Program-made: the position numbers and the translations under genes
Source: an uncultured Bacteroidales bacterium
GTDB taxonomy: Bacteria; Bacteroidota; Bacteroidia; Bacteroidales; Muribaculaceae
Reading direction: 5' to 3'
Length of the DNA: 64,000 nucleotides
NCBI GenBank assembly: GCA_902787185.1
Contig: CADAFP010000012.1
Span: 26,469-90,468, forward strand
Part shown: positions 1-9,617 of the stretch, in pieces
Numbering within the stretch: position 1 is the stretch's first letter
How the letters are laid out: each line of letters starts with the position of its first letter
Notes under the pieces: generated by a model
The model's input: the letters and a program-made list of their open reading frames with translations, nothing else
The model's database searches: none
What the model was told of the DNA's origin: nothing

Positions 1-1960
1 TCCGTTTCAATCCACGCACCCGCGAGGGGTGCGACACGTCGAGTTTGTCCGCGTTCATCTGATCCCAGACGTTTCAATCCACGCACCCGCGAGGGGTGCG
101 ACCCTCCACACCATTGACATCAATCGTGGCCACCTCCATGTTTCAATCCACGCACCCGCGAGGGGTGCGACCGTCCTGGACTGGATGAGGTGCAGCGTTT
201 GAGATGTTTCAATCCACGCACCCGCGAGGGGTGCGACGCTTTGGTGCAAAGGTACCACGGCAGCCAATGAGGCGTTTCAATCCACGCACCCGCGAGGGGT
301 GCGACAGAGGAGTTTGAACAGCTGAAGCAAGAATTGTTGTTTCAATCCACGCACCCGCGAGGGGTGCGACATCAACAACCAGTCCAGCCACAGTGAGATT
401 AAGGTTTCAATCCACGCACCCGCGAGGGGTGCGACTTCGCCAAGTCGCGCAGTCCGCTATCCTTCAAGGTTTCAATCCACGCACCCGCGAGGGGTGCGAC
501 CAATGGCGACAACAACGCTCCACCACGGGCACTGTGTTTCAATCCACGCACCCGCGAGGGGTGCGACATGCCGTTGATCCAATAGTAGTTACTGTATCAG
601 GTTTCAATCCACGCACCCGCGAGGGGTGCGACCATGTTACCACATTTCTCAAGATAAACCATAGACGGTTTCAATCCACGCACCCGCGAGGGGTGCGACC
701 CAGACCAGGAACAATTATCTGTCATGGCTCGGGTTTCAATCCACGCACCCGCGAGGGGTGCGACCAAAAACTCATGCGTAAGATGAAACGTGAGGGCAGT
801 TTCAATCCACGCACCCGCGAGGGGTGCGACTTATTAAAAAGCTAGGTTTACCTGATACATATTGAGTTTCAATCCACGCACCCGCGAGGGGTGCGACGCA
901 AGGAGTTTAGGAATTAAAAGGATAACATTTAAGTTTCAATCCACGCACCCGCGAGGGGTGCGACCCTGTGGAGGGCGGCGAGCTTGAGGACGTGTATGTG
1001 TTTCAATCCACGCACCCGCGAGGGGTGCGACATATGGTTTATAAAACTGACGACAATGGAAACGAGTTTCAATCCACGCACCCGCGAGGGGTGCGACCGT
1101 GACCTGTTGCTGCAATTTTCGTACTTAGGTGTTTCAATCCACGCACCCGCGAGGGGTGCGACAATGCCCAGTTACGTAACATTGACGCTGATACGGTTTC
1201 AATCCACGCACCCGCGAGGGGTGCGACATTTCAACCCGTTGACCCTCACAATCACCCTGATTATGTTTCAATCCACGCACCCGCGAGGGGTGCGACGACT
1301 TGCCCATATCTGCGAACATACCTGCGACTGTTTCAATCCACGCACCCGCGAGGGGTGCGACAAAATTTCACAAACAAAAACAAAAAATGAGTAAAGTTTC
1401 AATCCACGCACCCGCGAGGGGTGCGACAACTCCCGCAGAGTTGTCTATCACGGCATTTCTTGAGTTTCAATCCACGCACCCGCGAGGGGTGCGACGCATT
1501 GCTTTTTCGTAAATGGCATCAATCTCGTTGTTTCAATCCACGCACCCGCGAGGGGTGCGACACGTTGATGGACGCATTCACTTGGTGTCTCTATGGTTTC
1601 AATCCACGCACCCGCGAGGGGTGCGACAAAGGAACGCTCTATGGCAAAACTGGAGGCTTTAAGTTTCAATCCACGCACCCGCGAGGGGTGCGACTTCTTT
1701 CTTATTCTTGATTTGTGAGGCCTCAAGAGTTTCAATCCACGCACCCGCGAGGGGTGCGACTTTTACTTCGTGTCTGCCGTGGCAGCAGCGCGGTGTTTCA
1801 ATCCACGCACCCGCGAGGGGTGCGACACGTCCAGAGCGCAGCACGTCAAGCACTCTACAAGTTTCAATCCACGCACCCGCGAGGGGTGCGACACACAGCA
1901 GCGCATTACCGGCAATGTGGTCCTCGGGGTTTCAATCCACGCACCCGCGAGGGGTGCGAC
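1..1960 (-). CRISPR. Type I-C CRISPR array, 30 repeats visible, continues past left edge
   Basis: Thirty 32-bp repeats lie between 4-35 and 1929-1960, with 29 complete spacers of 33-37 bp. Every repeat copy looks identical. Read on the minus strand the repeat starts GTCGCACCCC and ends GGATTGAAAC, the known type I-C (Cas5-processed) form; it folds as CGCACCC/GGGTGCG with a five-base loop. The cas genes lie to the right on the minus strand, so the leader-proximal (newest) repeat is 1929-1960 and the oldest spacers are cut off at base 1. Because no terminal degenerate repeat is seen, the array is longer than shown. I saw no duplicated spacers by eye. Spacer targets cannot be told from the sequence alone. 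Confidence 0.98.
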
Positions 1961-2128
1961 TGTATATTAAGAAGATTGCTGATTTTCAAACAGTTCTAAG
2001 CAATCTTTTGCGAAATTAGTCAAAAAAAGCCAAACACAAACAAAAATTCACAAAAAAAACGATCTATGTCCCTATAACTCAATAGCTGCGAAACTTACTA
2101 TTTTTTGGCTATCACTATAGGTTCGCAG
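1961..2128 (-). promoter_or_regulatory. Type I-C leader between cas2 and array
   Basis: This AT-rich 168-bp gap separates the cas2 stop from the first repeat, where the leader of a I-C array is expected. It holds two inverted repeats. AAGATTGCT (1972-1980) pairs with AGCAATCTT (1999-2007) right beside the first repeat. CTGCGAA (2086-2092) pairs with TTCGCAG (2122-2128) right after cas2. The outer hairpin could end the cas mRNA. The array promoter and integration signals should lie between the two, but I cannot assign them precisely. Confidence 0.8.
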
Positions 2129-2419
2129 TTATATAATCAATTCACCTTGTATATTAACGCCTTTTTTAACTCCTAATGTCTCTACCTTGGTTTCATAATT
2201 TTTCCCTAGACGATAGAATCTGATACTATCTATATCTTCTGAAATGATGCCTTTTAAGTTCATTTTTAGTTGAGTGAACTGGGTGAGATCCACGACACAT
2301 TCAAACACTGAGTTTTGAACCCTTTGGCCATAATTCATACATTCCTTCGCTACATGTCTCAACCGACGTTGCCCCTCTGGGCTCGTAGTATCCACATCGT
2401 ATGTTACTAAAATAAGCAT
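2129..2419 (-). CDS. cas2: CRISPR-associated endoribonuclease Cas2 (type I-C)
   Basis: A 96-residue protein of usual Cas2 length, starting MLILVTYDV, with the conserved metal-binding aspartate D8 at the end of the first beta strand. Cas2 dimers bridge Cas1 dimers in the spacer-integration complex. It is the last gene of the operon, 4 bp after cas1, and its stop borders the array leader, the standard I-C order. Cas2 serves adaptation rather than interference. The assignment is secure from sequence and position. Confidence 0.97.
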   Translation of the reverse strand: MLILVTYDVDTTSPEGQRRLRHVAKECMNYGQRVQNSVFECVVDLTQFTQLKMNLKGIISEDIDSIRFYRLGKNYETKVETLGVKKGVNIQGELII

Positions 2420-2423
2420 CGTA

Positions 2424-3458
2424 TTACTGTACTAAAAAAACAGGGTAATTATCTAAATCTCCACGCAGAAAACGAGCCATTAGCATCGCTTGAATATACG
2501 GTAACAATCCAATTGGAACGCTTTCTTTGATAAATGGATGCATCATCGTGTCTTTTTTTCTTTTTTGCCATGACGCAAGCACCGTTTTCTTGCAGCCATC
2601 ATTCATGATAATGTTTTCTGCTCCATTTTCAACAAAATCTTCAGCTTCTACTTGTTTGCGGTTAATGAGAGACAAGACAAATCTATCGGCCATGTATGCT
2701 CTCAATTCTTCCATCATGTCAAGTGCCAATCCTGCACGGCCAGGTCTATCTGTATGAAGGAAGCCAACATAGGGATCCAGCCCCACAGTTTCGAGTGCAG
2801 ATTGCATTTCATGAGCTAATAATGTGTAGACAAATGAAAGCAAACAATTCGTACGGTCTCTCGGCGGTCTCCGGTTTCTACCAATAAATGTGAAAGCAGG
2901 TTTTTGCGCGACAATCATGTCATCAAATATTGAGAAATAATTTACGGCGGCATCACCCTCAACGCCACGCAACTCATTCGCAGATTCGGTATTCATTGCC
3001 TGGCGCATATTCACTTTCAGGATATTTGAGATGCTTTCAACCCGTGAGAGTTCTTCAGTAGATGAAACATGGTCTCTCTTAAATCGTTCAACTATTTTGC
3101 GCGAGTTGTGTATTTTCCCTCTAATCATAATTTTGCTGATTAGTAGTGCTTTATCCTTATCATCCGCCAACCGATATTGCTTACGCCGCAATAAAACATT
3201 GCCATTGGTTCCACCAGTCACCCGTGCCAAAAAACGTCCGCTCGAAGTTAAGAAGCAAAGGCCTATATTGTGCTCAGCGCACATAGCCATCAAGTACTTG
3301 GATGCCCCCAAGTTATTAAAGCACACAATACTCTCAAGGTTAAGAGCAGGAAGCCTCATCACTTCACGATTCTCAATTTTTGCGACAACGTTATCGCCAT
3401 CCTTTGACAAAAAGACATCAGGATTTGTCACGTACAGGGTATTCAGTAATTTCCTCAT
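2424..3458 (-). CDS. cas1: CRISPR-associated endonuclease/integrase Cas1 (type I-C)
   Basis: Integrase of the adaptation complex, which inserts new spacers at the leader end. Using the start at 3458 it has 344 residues and begins MRKLLNTLYV. This start overlaps the cas4 stop as ATGA (3455-3458), suggesting translational coupling. The frame is open upstream to 3524, but those 22 residues would lie over cas4 and are not typical of the family. The likely metal ligands are E167 (in VEGDAA), H235 (in GFLHTD) and D247 with E250 (in LALDMMEELR), matching the Cas1 E/H/D triad. It sits between cas4 and cas2, as in all I-C operons. Confidence 0.97.
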   Translation of the reverse strand: MRKLLNTLYVTNPDVFLSKDGDNVVAKIENREVMRLPALNLESIVCFNNLGASKYLMAMCAEHNIGLCFLTSSGRFLARVTGGTNGNVLLRRKQYRLADDKDKALLISKIMIRGKIHNSRKIVERFKRDHVSSTEELSRVESISNILKVNMRQAMNTESANELRGVEGDAAVNYFSIFDDMIVAQKPAFTFIGRNRRPPRDRTNCLLSFVYTLLAHEMQSALETVGLDPYVGFLHTDRPGRAGLALDMMEELRAYMADRFVLSLINRKQVEAEDFVENGAENIIMNDGCKKTVLASWQKRKKDTMMHPFIKESVPIGLLPYIQAMLMARFLRGDLDNYPVFLVQ

Positions 3459-4126
3459 TCTACATCCATTTGTTTTAAATAGTGATTTACGCTCATTGCT
3501 CTTTTCATTGAGTTCACGAAACACTTATCTTTCAATGAGCATGAACGACAATAGCTGTGATACTCTGCTTGTGGAGTAATTCCTGCATCAAACAGTTCAT
3601 GCATTACAGCCGAGTAGTACCTTACTTGTTCACGCAATTTATTCGAGAAGGTTACTGGGATGCGCCTTCTAATAGATTCATAGAAAAAGGCTCCTTCTTG
3701 AATACTAATTGTGTACATTTCTTCAAGACACAAAGCCTGAGCACACAGTTGAACCTCATCAACTTCGTCATGCTTGGGCTTGCCGTGTTTGTACTCAATT
3801 GGATAAACAGTCCATCTACCAGGATACTTAGGAACCTCAATAGTGTTTTCTTCATTCTCGGCAGCAGTGAGTTCAAGTAAATCAGCAATCCCGCTGAAAC
3901 CAAGCTCATGAGAAACGAGCGCAACAGAACGCAGGTGTACCACGTTCTTGTTGCGCTCTATAGCACGAGAATTATCTACCTTGCGATGAAGCCAACGTCC
4001 CTCGACAGTCAAGTGGTTTTCTTCCCATTGCTGTTCAATGTGAATCAGTCCCCACTGCCGTGGACAAAAAGCGAAATGTTGAATTCCTGACAACATCAGC
4101 AGGTCGTCATCCTCATAATATGCCAT
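3455..4126 (-). CDS. cas4: CRISPR-associated exonuclease Cas4 (type I-C)
   Basis: A 223-residue RecB-like iron-sulphur nuclease. Cas4 trims prespacers and helps choose PAM-bearing ends before Cas1-Cas2 integration. Four cysteines fit the 4Fe-4S cluster: C21 (in FCPRQW) and C193, C196 and C202 near the C terminus (CRSCSLKDKC). The PIEYKHGKPK stretch is the conserved E/K part of the PD-(D/E)XK fold. Its stop overlaps the cas1 start by 4 bp, and it follows cas7 by 11 bp. The gene is complete, with no missing ligand. Confidence 0.96.
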   Translation of the reverse strand: MAYYEDDDLLMLSGIQHFAFCPRQWGLIHIEQQWEENHLTVEGRWLHRKVDNSRAIERNKNVVHLRSVALVSHELGFSGIADLLELTAAENEENTIEVPKYPGRWTVYPIEYKHGKPKHDEVDEVQLCAQALCLEEMYTISIQEGAFFYESIRRRIPVTFSNKLREQVRYYSAVMHELFDAGITPQAEYHSYCRSCSLKDKCFVNSMKRAMSVNHYLKQMDVE

Positions 4127-4137
4127 GCCCTCGCTTG

Positions 4138-4986
4138 TTAGATAAGTTCCTCAACCTTTACGCCAGTAGGCAGATGCTCTTTGTCGATGGTCACGGCGTA
4201 GTCTACAAATGAGCGGGCTGGCTTAGACTTGTCCTTTAACTCTATCTTGACAAGGTCAAAGAGTTTGTTGGCAGGGGCGTTGCCCAATACCGAGTCATGC
4301 TTGAAGGCAATCAAGCGCTGGGCACTCATCATGCCACGTGCTGCTGAACGGTCAACATCAAACATGTTCTTCAATGCGTCAAAGAAAAGGTCAAGGTCTT
4401 CCTCACTGAAACCCGTCTGCTGCGCTAAGTTGGCAGAAATAAAGCCGTGGCAAACATAGAGACCATAAGGAACAGTTGCCTTACGGCCCATGGTGCGTTC
4501 TTTCTCAAGATCGGCCTCCTTCGTAACGGCCATACGTGTAATCGAGTGTTCAAGAGTTGCAACAGGGTCAATAGAACGTGCAAAGGTCATCTGGATTGGG
4601 CCTCTCACTTGATCTTGTTTACCACTAGTGGCAATCACTGCGCCAAATGTGCGAATATCATAAAAATTACGACACATGACTTTTTTTGCAACTGCCCTTC
4701 GTTCATCTTGCGGAGCTTGTGTTATTTCGGATAAATCATAAGTCTGATTAACAATACTATCAAGCACGGCTTTCTCCTTGATGAAGATGTCATAGCCAGG
4801 AGCAAGTTGCTTGGCAACCTGCACATAGTTGCGAACTTTGCGCTTGAGGCAAACGTCGGTCACAAGACCCATACCAGTTTCGGCATCCACTCGGGGCAGG
4901 TTTCCTGCATCGGGGTCACCATTGGGATTACCATCCTGCACATCAAAAATGTACACAAAATCGATTCTGTTCTTTAATTCTAACAT
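4138..4986 (-). CDS. cas7: Cascade backbone protein Cas7 (Csd2, type I-C)
   Basis: A 282-residue backbone subunit that polymerises along the crRNA spacer in the I-C Cascade. The N terminus carries the hallmark DGNPNGDPDAGNLPRVD segment of Csd2/Csh2-type Cas7 proteins; typical Csd2 length is about 280-290 residues. It lies 12 bp downstream of cas8c and 11 bp upstream of cas4, so it is in the same transcript. Nothing in it looks damaged. Confidence 0.97.
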   Translation of the reverse strand: MLELKNRIDFVYIFDVQDGNPNGDPDAGNLPRVDAETGMGLVTDVCLKRKVRNYVQVAKQLAPGYDIFIKEKAVLDSIVNQTYDLSEITQAPQDERRAVAKKVMCRNFYDIRTFGAVIATSGKQDQVRGPIQMTFARSIDPVATLEHSITRMAVTKEADLEKERTMGRKATVPYGLYVCHGFISANLAQQTGFSEEDLDLFFDALKNMFDVDRSAARGMMSAQRLIAFKHDSVLGNAPANKLFDLVKIELKDKSKPARSFVDYAVTIDKEHLPTGVKVEELI

Positions 4987-4998
4987 AGTTGTAAAGTA

Positions 4999-5370
4999 TT
5001 ATTGGTTATTGTTGTTTTCTTCTTTCTCATTCTTGGTGAAAAACGCCTGACGCTGGTGATAGAAACCGACGAAAAAGCGGCCCTGATCTTGAAGGTCGAG
5101 ATGGGCAGGGAAACCATCAGCGTCAATCTTGTCGATAATCTCCTGCTTGAGTTGATCAAAAAAGACATTTCTTCCCTCATTCAGTTTCTCGGAATGATGA
5201 GACGAGAGATTAAGAATTGTGGCAAACACGGCAGAGGGCGTCGCACTTGCTGAATTCATGTACCGTTCACGAATGGTGTGCTGATTGTTTGCGTCCTCTT
5301 GAATCTTGTCAAGCACAGCAAACAAGCGGCCACACAGATAACCTGGATTGGTGTTGTTCTTGTCTAACAT
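4999..5370 (-). CDS. cas11c: Putative Cas11c small subunit by internal translation of cas8c
   Basis: An in-frame ATG at 5370-5368 inside cas8c would give a 123-residue protein starting MLDKNNTNPGYLCG, nearly the length of the known Cas11c made by internal initiation in Desulfovibrio vulgaris I-C. The bases before this ATG (GAACAAAATATAAAAGTT) are A/T-rich, resembling the purine- and A-rich initiation regions that replace Shine-Dalgarno sites in Bacteroidetes. The length match and position are seen; internal initiation is inferred from other I-C systems. Confidence 0.6.
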   Translation of the reverse strand: MLDKNNTNPGYLCGRLFAVLDKIQEDANNQHTIRERYMNSASATPSAVFATILNLSSHHSEKLNEGRNVFFDQLKQEIIDKIDADGFPAHLDLQDQGRFFVGFYHQRQAFFTKNEKEENNNNQ

Positions 5371-6699
5371 AACTTTTATATTTTGTTCATTAATATTGTT
5401 GAGTCTATTTAAATATGCCTTGATAATCGCAGCACGGGTCGTATAGATGCTTTGTTCCGCCCTAATGCGTCTGATGCATTCGGCAAACAAAGTATAAGGA
5501 TAAGGAATACCTTGAAAAATGCTCTTGACTAATGCATCGGGCAAATTGGGAGTCGCATCAGAAGCCTTGCCACCTAAAGTGACAGCGCCCAAGATAGAGC
5601 GTAATGCCATGTATGGTTTGTTTGCTCCCGTAATCTCCATATCTTCAAAATGGCGATTGATGCGCTCGGCAAATTCCTTCAATGGGATTTCTGCCCAATA
5701 AACAACGGCGATTCGCGCGGCATTAGGTGCCAACCCCAGGATATAGAACTTGTCATCAAGTGAGGTATTCAACTCTCCTGAGTAAATGGCTTTGAACACT
5801 TTTCTCACCTGCTCAATTTTGGCATTAGGGTCATCGTCTTCAGCATCAGAGAAACCAAAAATATCAAAGATGCTCTCCTCAGTTTTTCTTCCAGCCTCAT
5901 CATCGTTGGATGCCCAGAAAACAAAGGTACGACTGCCAATTTGAAACTTATTTCGCGAGTTTCTGTCTAGCATATGATTCAGGGCCGTTGAGTAGGCAAA
6001 TTCCGCTTCTTCACTCACAGGGGCGTTTATGCCTTGTGAATGACCATAAGAGTCATAGCCCTTCCCGTCCTTAAACGAGACAAGTGAAGTAAACTTATTT
6101 CCCTGAAGAGGAATTTTTGAATGCAATCTAGCGGTAGCACCTTTGACGCCAGTCACCAGACACACATGAGCTTCGCCATTTCCAATTTGATGACTTGAGT
6201 AACGGATAACATCGTCATCAGCTGCAGCAATAGTTGTATTCCCTTGCAACAAGAAAGAGATATTCTTTTTAGAACCCACCATTTCTTGCCACAGAGCGTC
6301 ACGTTCAACAACTTTCTGTATATTAGGATATCTATTATAAAAAGCACGGATAGCTTCAACGGTCAGATTGCCAGGAAGATGTCCTTTCAATTCTTCCACC
6401 CGCTGCACAAACGCATCTTTACAGTGTCTTGCTTTATCCATATTGGTCGCTGAATACCCTATCACATAATCACAGTTGTCCCAAAGGAAATTCGCTACAA
6501 ACTTTCTTCCTGAACGTGGTACAGTTTGACTGACCAGATAACGTGTTGCTATTTGATTGTCTATCATTCGGCTCTCGAGACGTAAAAAAGTACCATCTTT
6601 ATCAATAACAATCAAATATCCAATTTCTTTGAGTTCGGTACCCATTAATGGCAAATCCGAACTCCTGTGATAATAATCATATAGTGCTTTGAGTATCAT
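4999..6699 (-). CDS. cas8c: Cascade large subunit Cas8c (Csd1, type I-C)
   Basis: A 566-residue large subunit that recognises the PAM and recruits Cas3. The N terminus MILKALYDYYHRSSDLPLMG and overall length match Csd1. The start codon overlaps the cas5 stop as ATGA (6696-6699). In studied I-C systems the last part of cas8c is also translated separately as the small subunit Cas11c; a matching internal start is listed at 4999-5370. The C terminus is asparagine-rich (ENNNNQ), a likely disordered tail. The gene is intact. Confidence 0.96.
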   Translation of the reverse strand: MILKALYDYYHRSSDLPLMGTELKEIGYLIVIDKDGTFLRLESRMIDNQIATRYLVSQTVPRSGRKFVANFLWDNCDYVIGYSATNMDKARHCKDAFVQRVEELKGHLPGNLTVEAIRAFYNRYPNIQKVVERDALWQEMVGSKKNISFLLQGNTTIAAADDDVIRYSSHQIGNGEAHVCLVTGVKGATARLHSKIPLQGNKFTSLVSFKDGKGYDSYGHSQGINAPVSEEAEFAYSTALNHMLDRNSRNKFQIGSRTFVFWASNDDEAGRKTEESIFDIFGFSDAEDDDPNAKIEQVRKVFKAIYSGELNTSLDDKFYILGLAPNAARIAVVYWAEIPLKEFAERINRHFEDMEITGANKPYMALRSILGAVTLGGKASDATPNLPDALVKSIFQGIPYPYTLFAECIRRIRAEQSIYTTRAAIIKAYLNRLNNINEQNIKVMLDKNNTNPGYLCGRLFAVLDKIQEDANNQHTIRERYMNSASATPSAVFATILNLSSHHSEKLNEGRNVFFDQLKQEIIDKIDADGFPAHLDLQDQGRFFVGFYHQRQAFFTKNEKEENNNNQ

Positions 6700-7391
6700 T
6701 TCAACACCTCCTCACTGTCTCTTGGTGGAACATTAATCACTCCATTTTCCATGATGGCATGATAGAACATGGCATCGGGCTTATTCACATTCCCATCAAA
6801 GTCTATATCGTAAAGCATCAAGCCCAAATCACGACTGTCGTTGTAGGGTGCGCTCAATTCCTCTTGTTCGGGATTTATAAGGCGGAATGACGCCGAGCAC
6901 TCCCGGGTGCCGAGATAAGGCTGGTTAAAGCATTGCCCTTTACTTGCCCTACGCTCAAACATCGCATTGTACTTGCCAGGGTTCTCATCCTTGCGCAAGA
7001 AATCTTTTTCCTCCTTGTCAATCAATGGATTCTTGCTCTCGGCACGCTTGCTGACAGGGATAAATTCAAGTTTAGCCCAAATGCGGTAGCGCACATCCTG
7101 CAACATCAAGGTGTTCTTTTGCTGTCTCTTCTCCTCAATGAAAACAGGCTTGGATGCGACAGCACCCACCTCGTTGCGACGGATTGATGTCCACTTGATG
7201 GGATTGAGCACTTCAATTTTGGTCACCTGCCATCTGATGGCTGGTTTCCAAAAGATAGCCTCAAAGATGGCTCGTGCAGCCGATGGCGTGATGACATCAT
7301 AGCTCACACGCTCCACCTTGAGTTCTGGTCGGGTAAAGCAGGCGATTGGCCCCCATACCTCCAAGCAAAATTCTTTATCAAAATGTTCCAT
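6696..7391 (-). CDS. cas5: crRNA-processing Cas5 (Cas5d/Cas5c, type I-C)
   Basis: A 231-residue Cas5 of the I-C type, starting MEHFDKEFCLEVWGPIACFT. In I-C systems, which lack Cas6, Cas5 cuts the pre-crRNA at each repeat hairpin and stays bound to the 5' handle. The PSAARAIFEAIFWKP segment and the C-terminal half (RDLGLMLYDIDF) are typical. No cas6 is present, which agrees with this role. It overlaps cas8c by 4 bp and starts 7 bp after cas3. I did not map the catalytic residues with certainty. Confidence 0.96.
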   Translation of the reverse strand: MEHFDKEFCLEVWGPIACFTRPELKVERVSYDVITPSAARAIFEAIFWKPAIRWQVTKIEVLNPIKWTSIRRNEVGAVASKPVFIEEKRQQKNTLMLQDVRYRIWAKLEFIPVSKRAESKNPLIDKEEKDFLRKDENPGKYNAMFERRASKGQCFNQPYLGTRECSASFRLINPEQEELSAPYNDSRDLGLMLYDIDFDGNVNKPDAMFYHAIMENGVINVPPRDSEEVLK

Positions 7392-7398
7392 ATCGATA

Positions 7399-9576
7399 TT
7401 ATATGATTAATGTTTCTTCTAACCATTGGTTGTCGGTGATTAAGCCGACCTTATCATCATAGAGTGACTCTTTAGAGAGTACCCAAATGCCATTTATTTC
7501 TTCCAATGCCCCTGCATCGTTCAGTGTCTGGAAATCTTTCTTCCTCACACTGACGGCATATTGTGACAATTTCTTCAAAAGAGGATAGGAAGGTTCACTG
7601 CGCTTGAGTTCTTCAACAAGTGCTCTACCGCCATCACGCTGAATGAAAATGCTTGTGGTATCATCATCAATCAAGTGGAATTGGGCGGCAGCTTCCTGGA
7701 ATTGCATTTCAGTTGGTTTATAAAGCAATTGTCCAATTTGATTCTTGTCAAAACTCTCAGTCCTTGAAAACAGTTGGGCAAAATAGTCACGCATCGTCTC
7801 AGGCGCGAACCAATCAAATGCACCCACCATATTGAGTCGAGCATTATTGGCTTGAGAGATATAGCCTGGTGGCAATCGATGCTCACAGCGCAGACTGAAA
7901 ACATGAGTTGTGCAAATGCCTCGTCTGCCCTCGCGGTTGCAACGACCAGCCGCTTGCAAGACGGAATCAAGCCCAGCCTCTTGACGATAAACGACAGGAA
8001 AATCAATATCCACACCCGCCTCAATCAGTTGTGTAGCCACCACACGGATAATCGGTTGATTATCGTCCTTAAGTGCTGCCTTAATTGTCTCGATGGTCTC
8101 ACGCACATGAGCGGGATACATCATGCGAGACAAGTGCAGGGTCAAGCCTTCCTGGGTCAAGCGTTCAAACAGTTCTTTGGCATCCCTGCGGGTGTTCACA
8201 ATACACAACACCCGATCATGCTGAGCGATTTGCCGTGCAACTTCATCATAGGTTTGAGGAGCGTTGTTGATATCAAGTTCCACCCGTCGCAACTTGTCAT
8301 GCAAGCGGGCATCGGCCGGTATGATTTCATGGACATGTGGCAACGCTTTAAATTGGTTTAATCTGTTTGTGCCCCTTATAGTGCCATCAAGAATGGGTTG
8401 GCTTGCTGTTGTGAACAGGAATGATGTGCCAAAGACATTCTTCAACGACTTGAACGTGTTGATGATGGGTTGCAAGAATTCCAGTGGCAACGTCTGCACC
8501 TCATCAAGAATCACCACACTTTTGGCGATATTGTGCAATTTGCGGCATTGTGACGGCTTGTTGCTGAACAAGGATTCAAAGAAGCGCACGTTAGTCGTCA
8601 CCACTATGGGGTAATCCCAGTTTTCGGTTGCAAGTTGAAGTTGCTTGGTGATTTCTTTATTTCCCTCGTCATCATATTCAACATTGGAGTGGTGCTCCAA
8701 CACATTTTCTTCACCAAAAATCGCTTTCAGCGTCGCGGCGGTTTGGACGATGATACTGGTATAAGGGATTGCGATAATGATGCGTTGCAGGTCATTTTTC
8801 ACCGCATGACGCAATGCCCACAACAGCGAGGACAGCGTTTTGCCGCCACCCGTGGGAACCGTGAGGCTGTAGTAATCAATATCACCGTTGCTTTGCTCCT
8901 TACAGCACTGCTGGACATATCGCCTGATGCGGTTGACCTCGGTGTCAGGGGCGCTCTCATTCAGCTTATCAAGATGCGCTTCAAGCTTTGAGCACAACTC
9001 CTTCATACTCGTTTTTGTGCCGCGCAGACGATTCTGCTCAGGCATCATGAACGCCTCAGTATCTAAATAATCGGCATCCACAAGGCAGCTAAAGAGCATC
9101 CTCACCAAGTGATGCATATCCTCTTTGGAAAGCGGTGTTGAGGGGGCTTTCAGTTGTCCGGTTATTGAGGGAATGGTCACCTCGGCAGGAATGTCTTGTT
9201 TCAACAACTCTATCCATTCGCCATCGTTATAGAGACCACGATGATGCCCCATAATGATATTTGACAGTATTGGTGTTGCTGGCCTAAAAAGCCGATGAGC
9301 AACAAGACCTCCCACATAGGCATGACTGAAATCGCCCTCAACCTTCACATCTGGACAATAACCACTCTCTTTCTTGATATGCTGCTGGAATGACTGTCGC
9401 TCTTTTCCGATATCATGCAATAGACCAAGCACCCTGCCCCACTCGCCCATTCCAAAGGCATCGGCAAATCTTGATGCCAACTCAGCGACACCTCGCTGAT
9501 GATCCTCATTGGATTGAATCGACCAATTCCCGGTTGACCCTTTGATGTGTGATATGATAACTTCTATACTTTTCAT
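7399..9576 (-). CDS. cas3: CRISPR-associated helicase/nuclease Cas3 (type I-C)
   Basis: A 725-residue effector nuclease-helicase that unwinds and degrades DNA opened by Cascade. The N-terminal HD nuclease shows H54-D55 (LLHDIGK), H85 and H111-H112 (GHHRG). The SF2 helicase part shows Walker A at about 241-248 (PTGGGKTLSS), Walker B DEVQ at about 358-361, a QLIEAGVDIDFP motif and the QAAGRCNREG arginine-finger motif. It is the first gene of the operon; all later genes are 12 bp or less apart, or overlap. A good Bacteroidetes promoter lies 42 bp upstream. All catalytic motifs are present, so interference should be functional. Confidence 0.97.
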   Translation of the reverse strand: MKSIEVIISHIKGSTGNWSIQSNEDHQRGVAELASRFADAFGMGEWGRVLGLLHDIGKERQSFQQHIKKESGYCPDVKVEGDFSHAYVGGLVAHRLFRPATPILSNIIMGHHRGLYNDGEWIELLKQDIPAEVTIPSITGQLKAPSTPLSKEDMHHLVRMLFSCLVDADYLDTEAFMMPEQNRLRGTKTSMKELCSKLEAHLDKLNESAPDTEVNRIRRYVQQCCKEQSNGDIDYYSLTVPTGGGKTLSSLLWALRHAVKNDLQRIIIAIPYTSIIVQTAATLKAIFGEENVLEHHSNVEYDDEGNKEITKQLQLATENWDYPIVVTTNVRFFESLFSNKPSQCRKLHNIAKSVVILDEVQTLPLEFLQPIINTFKSLKNVFGTSFLFTTASQPILDGTIRGTNRLNQFKALPHVHEIIPADARLHDKLRRVELDINNAPQTYDEVARQIAQHDRVLCIVNTRRDAKELFERLTQEGLTLHLSRMMYPAHVRETIETIKAALKDDNQPIIRVVATQLIEAGVDIDFPVVYRQEAGLDSVLQAAGRCNREGRRGICTTHVFSLRCEHRLPPGYISQANNARLNMVGAFDWFAPETMRDYFAQLFSRTESFDKNQIGQLLYKPTEMQFQEAAAQFHLIDDDTTSIFIQRDGGRALVEELKRSEPSYPLLKKLSQYAVSVRKKDFQTLNDAGALEEINGIWVLSKESLYDDKVGLITDNQWLEETLII

Positions 9577-9617
9577 TGTATTTGTAATTATTAGGCATCA
9601 TTCACTATTTGATAACG

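Noticed and set aside
55-2019. Many overlapping open frames with peptides such as FNPRTREGCD, VAPLAGAWIET and SIHAPARGAT
   Set aside because: They are translations of the CRISPR repeat. Repeat plus spacer is near 66 bp, so frames stay open by chance.
3459-3524. Longer cas1 start at 3524
   Set aside because: The extra 22 residues overlap cas4 in another frame and are not family-like. ATG 3458 overlaps the cas4 stop as ATGA.
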